Assembly (NCBI GenBank): GCA_023667095.1 | Contig: JAMPAT010000003.1 | Location: 116,509 to 180,508, forward strand | Reading direction: 5' to 3' | DNA from: Bacteroidales bacterium | Lineage (GTDB): Bacteria > Bacteroidota > Bacteroidia > Bacteroidales > UBA932 | Length of the DNA: 64,000 bases | Shown: positions 45,055 to 55,440 of the stretch, piece by piece | How positions within the stretch are numbered: position 1 is the first letter of the stretch | Layout: each line of letters begins with the position of its first letter | Notes under the pieces: model-generated | Told to the model about the DNA's origin: nothing | The model's database searches: none | What the model saw: only the letters and a program-made list of their open reading frames with translations | Translations under genes and position numbers: made by a program

Positions 45055-47574
45055 CTACAGGAATGCGTCAAGGATTCCTTTAAGTTCCTCAAGGTCACGC
45101 ACAAGTACCTCACGTGGCTTGGAACCTTCCTGGGGTCCTACAATACCGGCAGCCTCCAGCTGGTCCATGACCTTTCCGGCACGGGCATATCCCATGCCCA
45201 GTTTTCTCTGCAGATACGATGTAGAGCCCTGCTGGTTGATCACCACCATCTCTGCAGCTTCCTGGAAGAGGGAATCAAGGTTCTTCATGTCAACCATCTC
45301 ACCGGCCCCTCCATCTCCAGAGTCATCGCCCTTAGGCTCCGGAAGATAGTACGGTGTATTATAGCATTGCCTGTATCCGGTCTCTGCACCGATAAAGTCT
45401 GTAATCTTGCAGATTTCGTCCATGCCTACAAGAGCACACTGTACCCTTTCCATATCCACTCCGGAATAATAGAGCATATCTCCACGGCCAATCAGCTTCT
45501 CCGCTCCGGAAGAGTCCAGGATTGTATTGGAGTCTATTCTCGACAGAGTCCTGAAAGCTATCCTCATAGGGAAATTTGCCTTGATGATACCTGTAATCAC
45601 ATCGACAGAAGGCCTCTGCGTTGCAATGATTACATGGATACCGGCAGCCCTTCCTTTCTGTGCCAGACGGATTATGGAAGCAGATATGCTCCTCGCCATA
45701 TTCTTGGAGTCACCACCCATTCCGCTCGACATCACAAGGTCCGCATACTCATCTATCACAACCACGATGTACGGCAGGAAACGGTGCCCTTCCGTAGGAA
45801 GCAGATGCCTGTCCTTGTATTTATTGTTGTACAGGACAATGTTGTTTGTCCCGGACTTGCTTATAAGCTCATACCTTTCATCCATTTCGAGACAGAGCGA
45901 ACGCAGTATCTCCTCTGCCTGCTTCGGCTGCTTTATAATGGCCCTGTCCTTCTCATCCTGCTCGCTTGCTGCATTCGGAAGCACTGCAAGATAATGCTTC
46001 AGCAATTTGGAATATGCATTGAATTCCACCATCTTCGGGTCTATAAAGACCATTTTCAGTTCAGAAGGATGCTTTGCATAGATCAATGAGGAGATGATGA
46101 CATTCAGTCCGACTGACTTTCCCTGCTTTGTGGCTCCTGCCACAAGCAGATGCGGAGCATCGGTAAGGTCAAACGTCTTGACTTTCTGTGTAATGGTATA
46201 TCCGATTGCCACAGGAAGCTCATATTTGCTGTTCCGGAACGAATCATCATTCAGCATGGATTTCAGAGGGACAATCGACGGCCTGTCATTGGCTACCTCT
46301 ATTCCGACTGCATCAGGAAGATTTACTACACGGACCCCCTTGGCCCCGAGTGCCATTGCTATATCCTCCTCCCTGCTTCTTATTGCAGAAATCTTCACTC
46401 CAGGGGCAGGAGTAATCTTATAGAGGGTCACAGTAGGTCCTGTACATGCTGTAACTTTCTCTATCTCAATTTTATAATTACGCAGGGTAGCGCGAATCTT
46501 GTTGTTGTTGCGCTCAAGTTCCTCCTGCGAAACCTCATGTCTTCCTGATGCATAGTCCTCCAGCAGATCCAATGGAGGGAACTTGAAGTTGCACAGTTCC
46601 TCCCTCGTATCTATTCTCGGAAGATCCTTGGTCACATCAGTAGAGAAGCCCTCCCCATGGATTACCTCCATTTCCTCTTTATCATTTCCGATGATGTCTT
46701 CATCTGGATCCTTGACACCTCCAGCAGCCGGTGCCGGTGTATATTCCAGATCCGTCCCATCCTCCGGCGCAGACCTCTGCGTTGTTGCCGGGATTTCATT
46801 GACTGAATCTTCTGCATCTGCCACATCTTCTCCTGGATGCGTCATTATGGAAGCATCTGTACAGTCAACCGGAGTTACAGTATCCGTGCCGGTAACATTG
46901 CCTACATAAGACTTTCCATTCCCTGCAGTTTCCTCATCTCCCCTGGGCCTGTCACCGGCCGTAAGGAACCATCTGGAGAAACGTCCGCTTGCATACAGAA
47001 GCCATACAATGGAACATATCAGCAGTATGAGAGCCGTGACAACAGGTCCGACAAGGTTATTGAGCCATGCTGAAGTGACTGCACCGCAGTCTCCCCCAAG
47101 CCCCCCTCCAAACACAATGTCGGACGACACCATTCCGGATACATACGAAAGGATTACAGATGAGACTATCGCTGCACTCACAGTCAGCACAGAGGTACGT
47201 AGCATCTCGATTGACTGGCTACGGAAGAACAGGCGTGCAGATGCAGCGAAAAGGAGCACTATCATGGCAAAACTTCCCAATCCGAAACATTTGCAGACAA
47301 GGAAATACCCCCACCGGTATCCTAACTTTCCCCCCATATTGCTGACAGAGATGTCAGGATTCATCATTGCCGGATCTGACAGCAGGCTCTGGTCAGCCTT
47401 CCATGTAAACAGATACGAGACAACGGAGACAAGGGTGAACACAGCAAATGCAGCGACTATAAGCCCTGAAAGCTTGACTAACCTTATCTTCCTCTCCTCA
47501 TCTATATGGAAACGCTCCGTAAAGGGTATACCTTTCGGCTTTGCCTTTGCTGTCTTCTCCTTTTTCCTTGGCAT
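45055..47574 (-). CDS. ftsK: DNA translocase FtsK/SpoIIIE
   Basis: An 839-residue FtsK, which pumps chromosome ends through the closing septum and activates XerCD recombination. Four or five N-terminal membrane helices (to about residue 195) are followed by a short acidic linker (about 200-300), the motor domain with Walker A in LVAGATKQGKSVGLNV, Walker B in YIVVVIDEYADLVM, and ATQRPSVDVITG. The C-terminal gamma winged helix is STSYLQRKLGMGYARAGKVMDQLE. Linker and total length are on the short side, as usual in Bacteroidetes. It starts 2 bp after the DUF4290 stop codon. Confidence 0.97.
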   Translation of the reverse strand: MPRKKEKTAKAKPKGIPFTERFHIDEERKIRLVKLSGLIVAAFAVFTLVSVVSYLFTWKADQSLLSDPAMMNPDISVSNMGGKLGYRWGYFLVCKCFGLGSFAMIVLLFAASARLFFRSQSIEMLRTSVLTVSAAIVSSVILSYVSGMVSSDIVFGGGLGGDCGAVTSAWLNNLVGPVVTALILLICSIVWLLYASGRFSRWFLTAGDRPRGDEETAGNGKSYVGNVTGTDTVTPVDCTDASIMTHPGEDVADAEDSVNEIPATTQRSAPEDGTDLEYTPAPAAGGVKDPDEDIIGNDKEEMEVIHGEGFSTDVTKDLPRIDTREELCNFKFPPLDLLEDYASGRHEVSQEELERNNNKIRATLRNYKIEIEKVTACTGPTVTLYKITPAPGVKISAIRSREEDIAMALGAKGVRVVNLPDAVGIEVANDRPSIVPLKSMLNDDSFRNSKYELPVAIGYTITQKVKTFDLTDAPHLLVAGATKQGKSVGLNVIISSLIYAKHPSELKMVFIDPKMVEFNAYSKLLKHYLAVLPNAASEQDEKDRAIIKQPKQAEEILRSLCLEMDERYELISKSGTNNIVLYNNKYKDRHLLPTEGHRFLPYIVVVIDEYADLVMSSGMGGDSKNMARSISASIIRLAQKGRAAGIHVIIATQRPSVDVITGIIKANFPMRIAFRTLSRIDSNTILDSSGAEKLIGRGDMLYYSGVDMERVQCALVGMDEICKITDFIGAETGYRQCYNTPYYLPEPKGDDSGDGGAGEMVDMKNLDSLFQEAAEMVVINQQGSTSYLQRKLGMGYARAGKVMDQLEAAGIVGPQEGSKPREVLVRDLEELKGILDAFL

Positions 47575-47576
47575 GG

Positions 47577-48266
47577 CTATTTATTGCGCTGGTTGTTATT
47601 GTTTCTCCTCATATTGTTGTTACGCTGGTAATGGTTGTTCTTCATCCTGTTGACATTAGGGTTCAGGCTTGGCCTTGAGAATGTCGCATCGGATGATATC
47701 CTTGTCAGCTGGATGCCCTCCGGAACCTTGATTCTATAATCGGAAAGTTTCTCGATATCCTGGAATATGGTTTCGTCTGCAACAGAATCCTTGTTCCAGA
47801 TAAGATACTGCTGCCTCATGTATATCGCAAGGGAACGTATCATTGCGGTCTTGCTCTCCCCGTCCTCCGTCTCGGCTATGAGGTCTATGATGCTCTCGAT
47901 GTTGCGTCCATAGTGAGTAGCCTTGATAGGCTTCTTCTTGATAGGGACTACAGCAGGAGGAGTAAGCATTTCTGCCTCTACAGGCACCGGATATGGAGAA
48001 TCTATATCCAGGTCAAAGCCTGAAATTATATGGAGATGGTCCCAAAGCTTATGCTCATAGTCTTCCTGGAGATGCACCTGAGGATTAAGGGTCTCCATGA
48101 CCTTTACGACAGCACGCGCCTGCTCATTTCGCTTGTCCCTGTCCGGAATGGAGCGCACATATTCAATCATCTTCTGCACATTACGTCCATATTCTGGAAG
48201 TTTCAGGCTCTTACGTTCAGTATTATACAGCAGCTTGCAGCCGGTCTGGTCATTTTCAATGCTCAT
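47577..48266 (-). CDS. DUF4290 family protein
   Basis: A 229-residue cytoplasmic protein of the Bacteroidetes-specific DUF4290 family. The N-terminal half repeats the pattern PEYGRNVQKMIEYVRSIPDR and later HYGRNIESIIDLIAETEDG, suggesting two related helical units. The C-terminus is a basic, Asn/Arg-rich tail (positions 47577-47650), probably disordered and possibly nucleic-acid binding. No activity is known to me. Its constant placement before ftsK suggests a cell-division or chromosome-related role, but this is only context. Confidence 0.85.
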   Translation of the reverse strand: MSIENDQTGCKLLYNTERKSLKLPEYGRNVQKMIEYVRSIPDRDKRNEQARAVVKVMETLNPQVHLQEDYEHKLWDHLHIISGFDLDIDSPYPVPVEAEMLTPPAVVPIKKKPIKATHYGRNIESIIDLIAETEDGESKTAMIRSLAIYMRQQYLIWNKDSVADETIFQDIEKLSDYRIKVPEGIQLTRISSDATFSRPSLNPNVNRMKNNHYQRNNNMRRNNNNQRNK

Positions 48267-48309
48267 GATATGGTATATAAATTAAAATTCATCAGAATAA
48301 AACAAACTA

Positions 48310-48317
48310 CAAATATA
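48310..48317 (-). promoter_or_regulatory. Bacteroides-type -7 element for DUF4290-ftsK
   Basis: The minus strand reads TATATTTG, matching TAnnTTTG, 43 bp upstream of the DUF4290 start. No matching -33 at the usual distance. Confidence 0.45.
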
Positions 48318-48379
48318 GAAAGAATCTGCCTTAAATCACCGGAAAAGTCAAAACAGATTCCATATTTTGTGGATATACG

Positions 48380-51300
48380 CTATCTTACTTCATCAGAATC
48401 CACATACCACAATGCAGTTGTAACATTAAAGTACCCCATTCTCCTGCATATATCCGCATACCTTGCCACCTGGCTTTCGTATGATTTGCGGTGCGTACCG
48501 AACTTATAGTCTATGATGATGACACCACCGTCAGGTACAAAGACCATCCTGTCAGGCCTATACACGCTTCCGTCCGTGTCAATCAACGAGACCTCATTGC
48601 GTACCATGGACGGTTCTTCCGGAAACCAGCCGCGGGCAGATGCCTTGCCGATTCTTCCGGACAGGAGCGCAAATGCTTCTGACGCCTCACTGTCAGTAAG
48701 CTTTCCTGCCTGACGCGCATTCTCGACAGCTCCGTCAAGGTCAGAAGGGATGATGACACACGACAGGATGTCGTGCAGGACAATTCCCCTGAGCCTGTGG
48801 GAAGCAGAGACACCGGCAAGTCCGTCCTCCGAAAAAAAATCCGCGCCCTCAGTCTTGAAAAGCAGCCTGCCGTCAAGCGGCCAGGACGGATAGCCGGCTT
48901 GGATTTCACATGTCTGCACTCCAGAGGCCTCCGAGGCAGCCTTGCGGGCATGGAAAGCAGCAAAGTCGAAGAATTCCCCTGCCATATATGAGACAGCACC
49001 GTCTTCACAATGCAATCTCCTGAAACGGAGTTCACCCTCACGGTCCGGCAAAAGTTCAGAGCAATTACGGTCCACAAACCAGTAAAGTATCTGCGACATG
49101 TCAGCAAATTCAGGAATCTGCCCTGCCTCTATCGCATCAAGGAATTTCTGTGATGGAGCGGAAGCTATGATATGCATACCCTTTGAAGCCCTTGTGAAGG
49201 CGACATACAGTATATTGATATTGTCAACATACTGCATCTTTTTCTCTTTCCTGTAATCCTCCGCAAAAAGTGTCTTCTCGCTGTCTGCAGAAAGGGTAAC
49301 ATCGAAAATACCGTCCGGAAGGCCTTCCAGTGAGGTCCCGGCAGTTTCAGGACGGCACCAGCAGCTGCTTGCCTTGTAGAGATTCACCTTCTCCGCATAA
49401 GGGAAAACCACATATGGAAAATCCAGCCCCTTCGACTTGTGTATAGTCATGATCCTCACTGAATCTCCCAATGCAGGCGAACTTATCGAAGGATTCTTCT
49501 CCTCCCAATGCTTGAGGAACCCACGGAGTGTATTGCCGTTGACAGAGACAAAGTCATGGAGAAAATCCATGAATGACTGGACATAGAGTGTCTCCCCGTC
49601 AAAAACTGCCTCATCAGCCTTGCGCAACTGCCTGAGCAGATTCTCCGCAAGGTCTATAATGGAATGGAACTCTGCAGGAAGCGTAACATCAAGGCTCGAA
49701 GCAAGGAACCCTCCGACTGTATCATGAGGGTTTTCCGCAAAAGAAAGGAGCGATACAAGACGACGCACCACAAGTGAGCTGCGGACTTTGAGGGATTCAT
49801 CGGTAATTACCGGTACATTATTGTCTATCAGAAAAGAAGCTATATTTTCCCCTTCAGCATTTCCCCTCACAAGGATGGCGATGTCACCATAGCGTGCCCC
49901 TTTCCCACGTATGGTGGCAATGGACTCCAGAACCTTCCTGTTTTCATCATCCTTGCCGCACCATGTCAGGCATACGCTTCCTGTCTCATCTCCCTTTACG
50001 GCGACAGCCTGCTCCACATCTGAATATATCCCGGAAAGACTCCTTCCTCCAGTCTTGTCATCATAGGTATCATCAAGAACCCTGGCCGCAACCGGGAAAA
50101 ACATATTGTTGAAACGCACAATGCAGGAAAGGCTCCTGTAGTTTGACTGCAGGCTGTCTACCTTTACCCTGTCAAACTCCTTTTCCAGTTCAGAGTCGAG
50201 AAGATTCCAGTCAGAGTCACGCCATCTGTAGATACTCTGCTTGACATCGCCAACGATAAGGCTGTCGAATCCCTGCGCCTCGCTGTTCTGCAGCAAGGGA
50301 CGGAAATTGTCCCACTGTATCCTGGAAGTATCCTGGAATTCATCCAGGAGGAAATGCTCATACCTCACACCAAGCTTTTCATACACAAAAGGCGCATCTG
50401 AGCCATCAATTATGCCTTTCAGGATTGTGTTGGAATCATCAAGGCACAGCACATTCTTCTCTTTCATCAGATCACGGAACGTTCCGTTCAGTTCTCCTGC
50501 AACCCCAAGACCGTAAAGCTGCCCGTCAATTATCTTCGCTGTAGAGAACACCCTATAGTCAGCATCAAACAATGCACAGAAATCATTTAGCGGTTCTTCT
50601 ATAAGCGGATACACTTTCGGAAGCAATGTCCTGGCCTTAGCCTTGGAGAACCACAGTTCATGGTCAGAGGCATTTTTCAGGAAAGAGTCTGTAGGGAACG
50701 GAATATCATCAGAATTCTTAAGACCGGCATAGACATGGAGCTTCGACAGGAATTTACGGTTGCTCCCGGCAGGGTCGACCCCATTCTGCAGCATCAGTCC
50801 AAGTACCCTTGAAGCTGTGCTCCTGACCTTGTCATAATATCCGGAAATAACAGAACGGCACTCCTTCCTTATCCTGTCAAGCGTCTCCTTTGAATAAAGG
50901 CCATTTTCATCTATCCCATACCTTTCTATCTGATCCCTGTGGCCATTGGACCGAAGACGCTTTGCCATATCCTTCAATGACTTGTCCAGGCTATATCTTC
51001 CTCCTGTCTCAATCTGCTCCAGCACATTGTCGGTCAGCCATTTCAGGAGAGCGGAATCATTCTCTGTCAATGAATCAAGTATCCTGTCCACACTTTCCTC
51101 CACAAGCGAATCCTTGTCAAGTTCCACCTGGTAGGAGGCGAACTGGCCTATCTCACGCGAAAAGGCCTTCAAAGTCTGCTGGAAGAAACGGTCTATCGTA
51201 CTCACTGAAAATGCTCCGTAGTCATGCAGGATGTTGCACAGCAGGTCCTCCGCAAGTTTCTTCAGGTCAGATGGTGACTTTGCAAGCGAAGGCACAAAGT

Positions 51301-51517
51301 CCCGGAAGTATCCGGAGGCCTCCGGCTCCACAGAAAGGACAAAGAGTTCCTTGAGAATCCTGCCCTTCATCTCATCAGTCGCCTTGTTGGTAAATGTAAC
51401 GGCCAGGATATGCCTGTAGGAATGGCTGTCCTTTGCTTCGAAAAGAAGCCTTATATATGTCTTGGCAAGGTTGAAAGTCTTTCCGGAACCTGCCGACGCC
51501 TTCATTATCTGTATCAT
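48380..51517 (-). CDS. addA: UvrD/Rep-type helicase-nuclease, AddA-like
   Basis: A 1045-residue SF1A helicase with a C-terminal nuclease domain, the AddA-type subunit of a RecBCD-like double-strand-break repair enzyme. Walker A is KASAGSGKTFNLAKTYI; other helicase motifs are HILAVTFTNKATDEMKGRI, EHFLLDEFQDTSRIQW, LIVGDVKQSIYRWR and IMTIHKSKGLDFPYVVFPY. The nuclease core is GGVIIIDYKFGTHRKSYESQ (D-x-K). I chose the ATG at 51515-51517, which gives an ATGA overlap with the stop of the upstream addB-like gene. An in-frame ATG at 51526 is also possible. The two genes form one transcription unit. Confidence 0.92.
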   Translation of the reverse strand: MIQIMKASAGSGKTFNLAKTYIRLLFEAKDSHSYRHILAVTFTNKATDEMKGRILKELFVLSVEPEASGYFRDFVPSLAKSPSDLKKLAEDLLCNILHDYGAFSVSTIDRFFQQTLKAFSREIGQFASYQVELDKDSLVEESVDRILDSLTENDSALLKWLTDNVLEQIETGGRYSLDKSLKDMAKRLRSNGHRDQIERYGIDENGLYSKETLDRIRKECRSVISGYYDKVRSTASRVLGLMLQNGVDPAGSNRKFLSKLHVYAGLKNSDDIPFPTDSFLKNASDHELWFSKAKARTLLPKVYPLIEEPLNDFCALFDADYRVFSTAKIIDGQLYGLGVAGELNGTFRDLMKEKNVLCLDDSNTILKGIIDGSDAPFVYEKLGVRYEHFLLDEFQDTSRIQWDNFRPLLQNSEAQGFDSLIVGDVKQSIYRWRDSDWNLLDSELEKEFDRVKVDSLQSNYRSLSCIVRFNNMFFPVAARVLDDTYDDKTGGRSLSGIYSDVEQAVAVKGDETGSVCLTWCGKDDENRKVLESIATIRGKGARYGDIAILVRGNAEGENIASFLIDNNVPVITDESLKVRSSLVVRRLVSLLSFAENPHDTVGGFLASSLDVTLPAEFHSIIDLAENLLRQLRKADEAVFDGETLYVQSFMDFLHDFVSVNGNTLRGFLKHWEEKNPSISSPALGDSVRIMTIHKSKGLDFPYVVFPYAEKVNLYKASSCWCRPETAGTSLEGLPDGIFDVTLSADSEKTLFAEDYRKEKKMQYVDNINILYVAFTRASKGMHIIASAPSQKFLDAIEAGQIPEFADMSQILYWFVDRNCSELLPDREGELRFRRLHCEDGAVSYMAGEFFDFAAFHARKAASEASGVQTCEIQAGYPSWPLDGRLLFKTEGADFFSEDGLAGVSASHRLRGIVLHDILSCVIIPSDLDGAVENARQAGKLTDSEASEAFALLSGRIGKASARGWFPEEPSMVRNEVSLIDTDGSVYRPDRMVFVPDGGVIIIDYKFGTHRKSYESQVARYADICRRMGYFNVTTALWYVDSDEVR

Positions 51518-54462
51518 CTTCCGCAAATCATCTTAAAGTCACAATATTCACACATCCTGGCATCTGCTGTCCTCGTGAAAGGTATTTCCGGGTCGGATAT
51601 TTCCCGGAGCAGCAGCTCCAGCTTCTCTGACACAATCCTGTGGAAAAGTCCATTCCTCACTGTAGTCTCCGGCATGGAGGAGAACATGCCGGAAGCTGAA
51701 TAGACACAGTTGTGGAGAGATTTTCCCTTTGTCTGCCCGCTGATGTCCAGCAGCATGTCATATATATAGAACTGCAGTGCAATCTTCGGCCTGTCCTTGA
51801 CATCCTTGCCGAATATGGCATCAGCGACTGCCTCAGCATTTTCATCATTGATATTCATCTTCTCCTTGTCGGAAACTTTTCCTGTCTTGTAGTCCACAAC
51901 CCTCATTGTCCCGTCTGCAAAGCTGTCAAGCCTGTCCACATATCCGATGAACCTATGGCCGGCAAACTCCCCGTACAGCTTGAGTTCAAGGCCGAGGAGT
52001 TCGAATCCGTCACGTCCCGACTGCATGATCTGCTCCAGGTCACACCTGAGTGTCTTTACGACATATTCGACAATCACATCCGTGACAACAATGTCCCTGC
52101 CGGAAACCTCAACAGAATTCAGCTGACTGCATATCAGCGACTTCACTTTTGCCCTGATCTCATTTTTTCTCTTCAGCCATCCCAGGATATATTCTTTGCT
52201 GACCCATTTCATCGGGCTGAACTTCTCCATTGTCATCTTGTCCATTGCACCGGTATATGCCATCGCCTCCTCACCGCAATAGATTGACCACATGGTGTCA
52301 TGGTAGACAGTGCCGAACATTCCTGCATCAACAGATTCAGAAACTTCATTCTCTGCCATCAGCTGCCTTACTGTATGGTAATAGAACTTCACGGGACACG
52401 CAAGATAGTTCTGCAGTGCCGAGGCCGACAATACGGCTGATGATATTCTCTCCAGATCCTCTCCAGTCTTGAAAATCACATCCTCATCTGCAGATTTTGC
52501 AAGATCAGCCTTTGCGACATATCTTGTCATCGGGACACGGAAATGATATTGAAGCTGCTTTATATATCTGCTTTCCTCACCGGACTTGATTCCCTCCGTC
52601 CTCGAGTCATAGAGCAGCCATACATTTTCCGCACGGGTTATCATCCTGTAGAAATAATACGCCCAGACCGCATCCTGGTATTCGTATGTAGGCATCCCGA
52701 AACCACGGCGAAGCTCAGGCGGGACAAAAGACGAGCTGACATTCCTCTTCGGAAAGGTACCCTCATTTGCAGACATGATTACAAGGTTGCGGAAATCCAG
52801 GGCCCGTGTCTCAAGCGGCCCCATGACCTGGAATCCCTTCAGCGGCTCACCCTGGAAAGGTACGGAGACATTTCCTGTAAGCTGGGACAGGAGCCGTATG
52901 TATGTCACAGGCATGATATCAAGCCTTATTCCGGACAGGATGCTTACGCTCCTGTAATATTCACGGGCAAACTCAAGTTCAAGGAGCATGTCACGTTCAT
53001 CCCTTAGCATGGCGGCAATGCCAGAAAGCACATTCATCTGGTACTGTCCCAACGCCCTGACCTGGTTGCTGTCAGCGGATTTGATGTCTGTCACTACTGG
53101 CTGGAAAAGCAAGTCAAGGAGTGCTGTCCCGGAAAGATCCTTCTGGGGGATATAGTATTTCGCATTCTCCTTTACCATGGCAACCTTCTCCATTGTCGCC
53201 CCGTCAGCCACCTTGCGGAAAATGCTGCTGGAGAATATAGACCATACCTGTCTATGGTAAAAGGCCCATCCGTCCACCCTCTTTACCGTATGCACCTGCA
53301 TTGCAGAAAGGTCTGACATAAGGGAATGGAACCCGCTTCCTGACATAGGATACCCCATTGTCACATTTATATCCATGATATGCCCGGGCATACTGTTCAG
53401 CAGCGGCATAAGGAGAGTCTCGTCAGGCAGCACTACGGCACATCCTTCATCCGCCTCCTTGAATATATATGGAATCATCTTTACCTGCCCGACAGCAGAC
53501 GGGACGCTCACGACATTGATTTTTGGGACCCCGACACCTTCCGGATCCCATATGCCGCTCTGTGGAAACTCCCTGACATTCTCCTCCATAAAAAACGATG
53601 AGCGGTTTCTCCTGTCACGTATCATGTCACCGGAATAGTCCCAGCAAAATTCGGCAATCCCGGCGTCACGCATCTTCCTCATAAGAGTTTTTTCACATTC
53701 ATTCAATGCATTAAGTCCGACAAATACAAAACTGTCACTATGCGGATACATGCTCTTCAGCACATCTGAAACCGGTTCCCTGCCGATACGCTCAGCCAAA
53801 GCCCTGTACACCATGCCTTCGTATGCAAGCCCTTCCTTCGACAAAGCCCTGTTGTAGGCACAGTACAGTGGATACAGAAGGTTCCATATCTGCAGGAAAC
53901 GGGCTTTCACACCAGGGTTGTCAACCCCAAGGTCAACAGTCAGCCTGCCGCTCCTGTCATTGAAATGGCTGACAAAACCCATAATTGCATTCCTCTGGTT
54001 TTCCGTAAGATACGAATATGTATCCTGTATTTCCCTGAAATCGGAGACATTGGTGAAAAGCTGCTGTGGATTGACAAGGTATTTGTCAACATCATTGAAG
54101 TCGGCAAGAATCACATCTCCCCAGAAAATGAATTCGTCAAGAGGCTCCGCCTTAGGGTTAAGCTCCCTGTAGCAATCATACAGGCGCAGAAGCAGTGTCA
54201 CCCTGTCTGCAATCCCGGTCCCGTAGGCCCTATAGAAAAAATCATTGATTGTCAACATCTCCGGTGCAATTACAGGCACATTGCGGCCGGAGCCGGAGGC
54301 TGCAAGCTCAGCTACCGATTCTGAGATGTATTTTCGGAAAAAGGCCATGGAGCGTCTGTTGGGCAGGACAAAGCATATACGGCTTATGTCCTCTGCCCCT
54401 GTCACATATTTTCTGGCAACCTGCCTAAGGAACGGTATCATATTATTCTTCAGTTTAATCAT
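51514..54462 (-). CDS. addB: PD-(D/E)XK nuclease family protein, AddB-like
   Basis: A 982-residue AddB-type partner. The N-terminal region resembles an inactivated helicase (ICFVLPNRRSMAFFRKYI in place of a Walker A). The C-terminal nuclease has RMVDYKTGK in the form TMRVVDYKTGKVSDKEK (about residues 850-866). Cysteines that hold an iron-sulfur cluster in AddB proteins appear as ALQNYLACPVKFYYH before the nuclease and CEYCDFKMICG at the very end. The complex resects DNA ends for RecA-dependent repair. It precedes the AddA-like gene with a 4-bp overlap and has its own -7 element upstream. Confidence 0.9.
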   Translation of the reverse strand: MIKLKNNMIPFLRQVARKYVTGAEDISRICFVLPNRRSMAFFRKYISESVAELAASGSGRNVPVIAPEMLTINDFFYRAYGTGIADRVTLLLRLYDCYRELNPKAEPLDEFIFWGDVILADFNDVDKYLVNPQQLFTNVSDFREIQDTYSYLTENQRNAIMGFVSHFNDRSGRLTVDLGVDNPGVKARFLQIWNLLYPLYCAYNRALSKEGLAYEGMVYRALAERIGREPVSDVLKSMYPHSDSFVFVGLNALNECEKTLMRKMRDAGIAEFCWDYSGDMIRDRRNRSSFFMEENVREFPQSGIWDPEGVGVPKINVVSVPSAVGQVKMIPYIFKEADEGCAVVLPDETLLMPLLNSMPGHIMDINVTMGYPMSGSGFHSLMSDLSAMQVHTVKRVDGWAFYHRQVWSIFSSSIFRKVADGATMEKVAMVKENAKYYIPQKDLSGTALLDLLFQPVVTDIKSADSNQVRALGQYQMNVLSGIAAMLRDERDMLLELEFAREYYRSVSILSGIRLDIMPVTYIRLLSQLTGNVSVPFQGEPLKGFQVMGPLETRALDFRNLVIMSANEGTFPKRNVSSSFVPPELRRGFGMPTYEYQDAVWAYYFYRMITRAENVWLLYDSRTEGIKSGEESRYIKQLQYHFRVPMTRYVAKADLAKSADEDVIFKTGEDLERISSAVLSASALQNYLACPVKFYYHTVRQLMAENEVSESVDAGMFGTVYHDTMWSIYCGEEAMAYTGAMDKMTMEKFSPMKWVSKEYILGWLKRKNEIRAKVKSLICSQLNSVEVSGRDIVVTDVIVEYVVKTLRCDLEQIMQSGRDGFELLGLELKLYGEFAGHRFIGYVDRLDSFADGTMRVVDYKTGKVSDKEKMNINDENAEAVADAIFGKDVKDRPKIALQFYIYDMLLDISGQTKGKSLHNCVYSASGMFSSMPETTVRNGLFHRIVSEKLELLLREISDPEIPFTRTADARMCEYCDFKMICGR

Positions 54463-54497
54463 GCACAGCTTCCATGTCTATGGAATGCTGTATGCTG

Positions 54498-54505
54498 CAA
54501 AGATA
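54498..54505 (-). promoter_or_regulatory. Bacteroides-type -7 element for the addBA-like operon
   Basis: The minus strand reads TATCTTTG (TAnnTTTG), 35 bp upstream of the addB-like start. A TTTG at 54520-54523 lies only 14 bp further, shorter than usual for a -33. Confidence 0.45.
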
Positions 54506-54628
54506 GCATTGCAATGTGCCAAACCACTGCACATCATTCAAAAATCACGGAAAAGTTTCCGCAGAAGCGTAAAGTTACTTAAAAGATAATGAATAAAGCT
54601 AAAATATACCTCATTTTCCATGAATTAA

Positions 54629-54659
54629 TTTGCAGAATCGGGAAAACGATGTATATTTG
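54629..54659 (+). promoter_or_regulatory. Canonical Bacteroides promoter of the reverse rubrerythrin gene
   Basis: TTTG (54629-54632), a 19-bp spacer and TATATTTG (54652-54659): the best -33/-7 match in the window. The transcript would start near 54666, leaving a leader of about 55 nt. Confidence 0.75.
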
Positions 54660-54719
54660 CAATCGGAATTAATTTTGAATAATTCAAATTTAGAAACACA
54701 ACATTTAAAAGGAAAAGAT

Positions 54720-55274
54720 ATGAAAAAGAAATTCAGATGCATGGTATGTGGATACATCCACGAAGGCGATGCAGCTCCGGCAGAGTGCCCTGTCTGCCAT
54801 GTAGGACCGGAAAAATTCGAGGAGATAGTTGACAACGGCGAGGCCCTTGCATGGGCTGACGAGCACAGGATCGGTGTTGCCAAGGGTGTTGACCCTGAAA
54901 TCCTCCAGGGACTCCGCGACCACTTCAACGGGGAGTGCGGTGAAGTAGGAATGTACATAGCAATGAGCCGTCAGGCTGACCGTGAGGGATATCCTGAAAT
55001 CGCAGAGGCATTCAAGAGATATGCCTACGAGGAGGCCGACCATGCTGCAAGGTTCGCAGAGCTTCTCGGCGAGTGCGTATGGGATACCAGGACAAACGTA
55101 GAGAAAAGGATGCTCGCAGAGCAGGGAGCATGTGAGGACAAGCTCCGCATTGCAAAGCTCGCAAAGGCTGCAAACCTTGACGCCATCCATGACACAGTAC
55201 ACGAGATGTGCAAGGATGAGGCACGCCACGGAGCCGGATTCCAGGGGCTCTACAACCGCTATTTCAAGAAATAG
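54720..55274 (+). CDS. Reverse rubrerythrin (NADH peroxidase-type)
   Basis: A 184-residue oxidative-stress protein that reduces hydrogen peroxide (and possibly oxygen) to water at a di-iron site. The rubredoxin domain is N-terminal ([12 protein letters not shown] and CPVCH, two C-x2-C iron ligands), so the order is reversed relative to classical rubrerythrin. The four-helix di-iron domain follows with [33 protein letters not shown] and [19 protein letters not shown], the E-x(2)-H ligand sets. The start at 54720 fits the promoter and the first Cys pair; the longer frame from 54630 lies inside the promoter. It is a single-gene unit between a canonical promoter and a strong terminator, as expected for a stress gene in an anaerobe. 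Confidence 0.94.
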   Translation: MKKKFRCMVCGYIHEGDAAPAECPVCHVGPEKFEEIVDNGEALAWADEHRIGVAKGVDPEILQGLRDHFNGECGEVGMYIAMSRQADREGYPEIAEAFKRYAYEEADHAARFAELLGECVWDTRTNVEKRMLAEQGACEDKLRIAKLAKAANLDAIHDTVHEMCKDEARHGAGFQGLYNRYFKK

Positions 55275-55371
55275 GCTTTTATCATAATAAAGCTGAAGCT
55301 GGCTGAAAGCCTCTAAGGGACGTGTGTCCGGGATACCGGGGTCAATAAGGCCAGTTTTTCAAAGTAAAACG

Positions 55372-55409
55372 AGGGGGTTGACTAAAAGTTCACTTTTGGT
55401 CAACCCCCT
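55372..55409. terminator. Strong bidirectional hairpin terminator
   Basis: A 17-bp stem: AGGGGGTTGACTAAAAG (55372-55388) pairs with CTTTTGGTCAACCCCCT (55393-55409), with one G-U pair and a TTCA loop. It lies between the convergent rubrerythrin and DUF805 genes. The core GACTAAAAG is shared with the hairpin at 23020-23055. Confidence 0.85.
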
Positions 55410-55440
55410 TTCCTGTATTTCAATCAGTAGCAAAGAGAAA

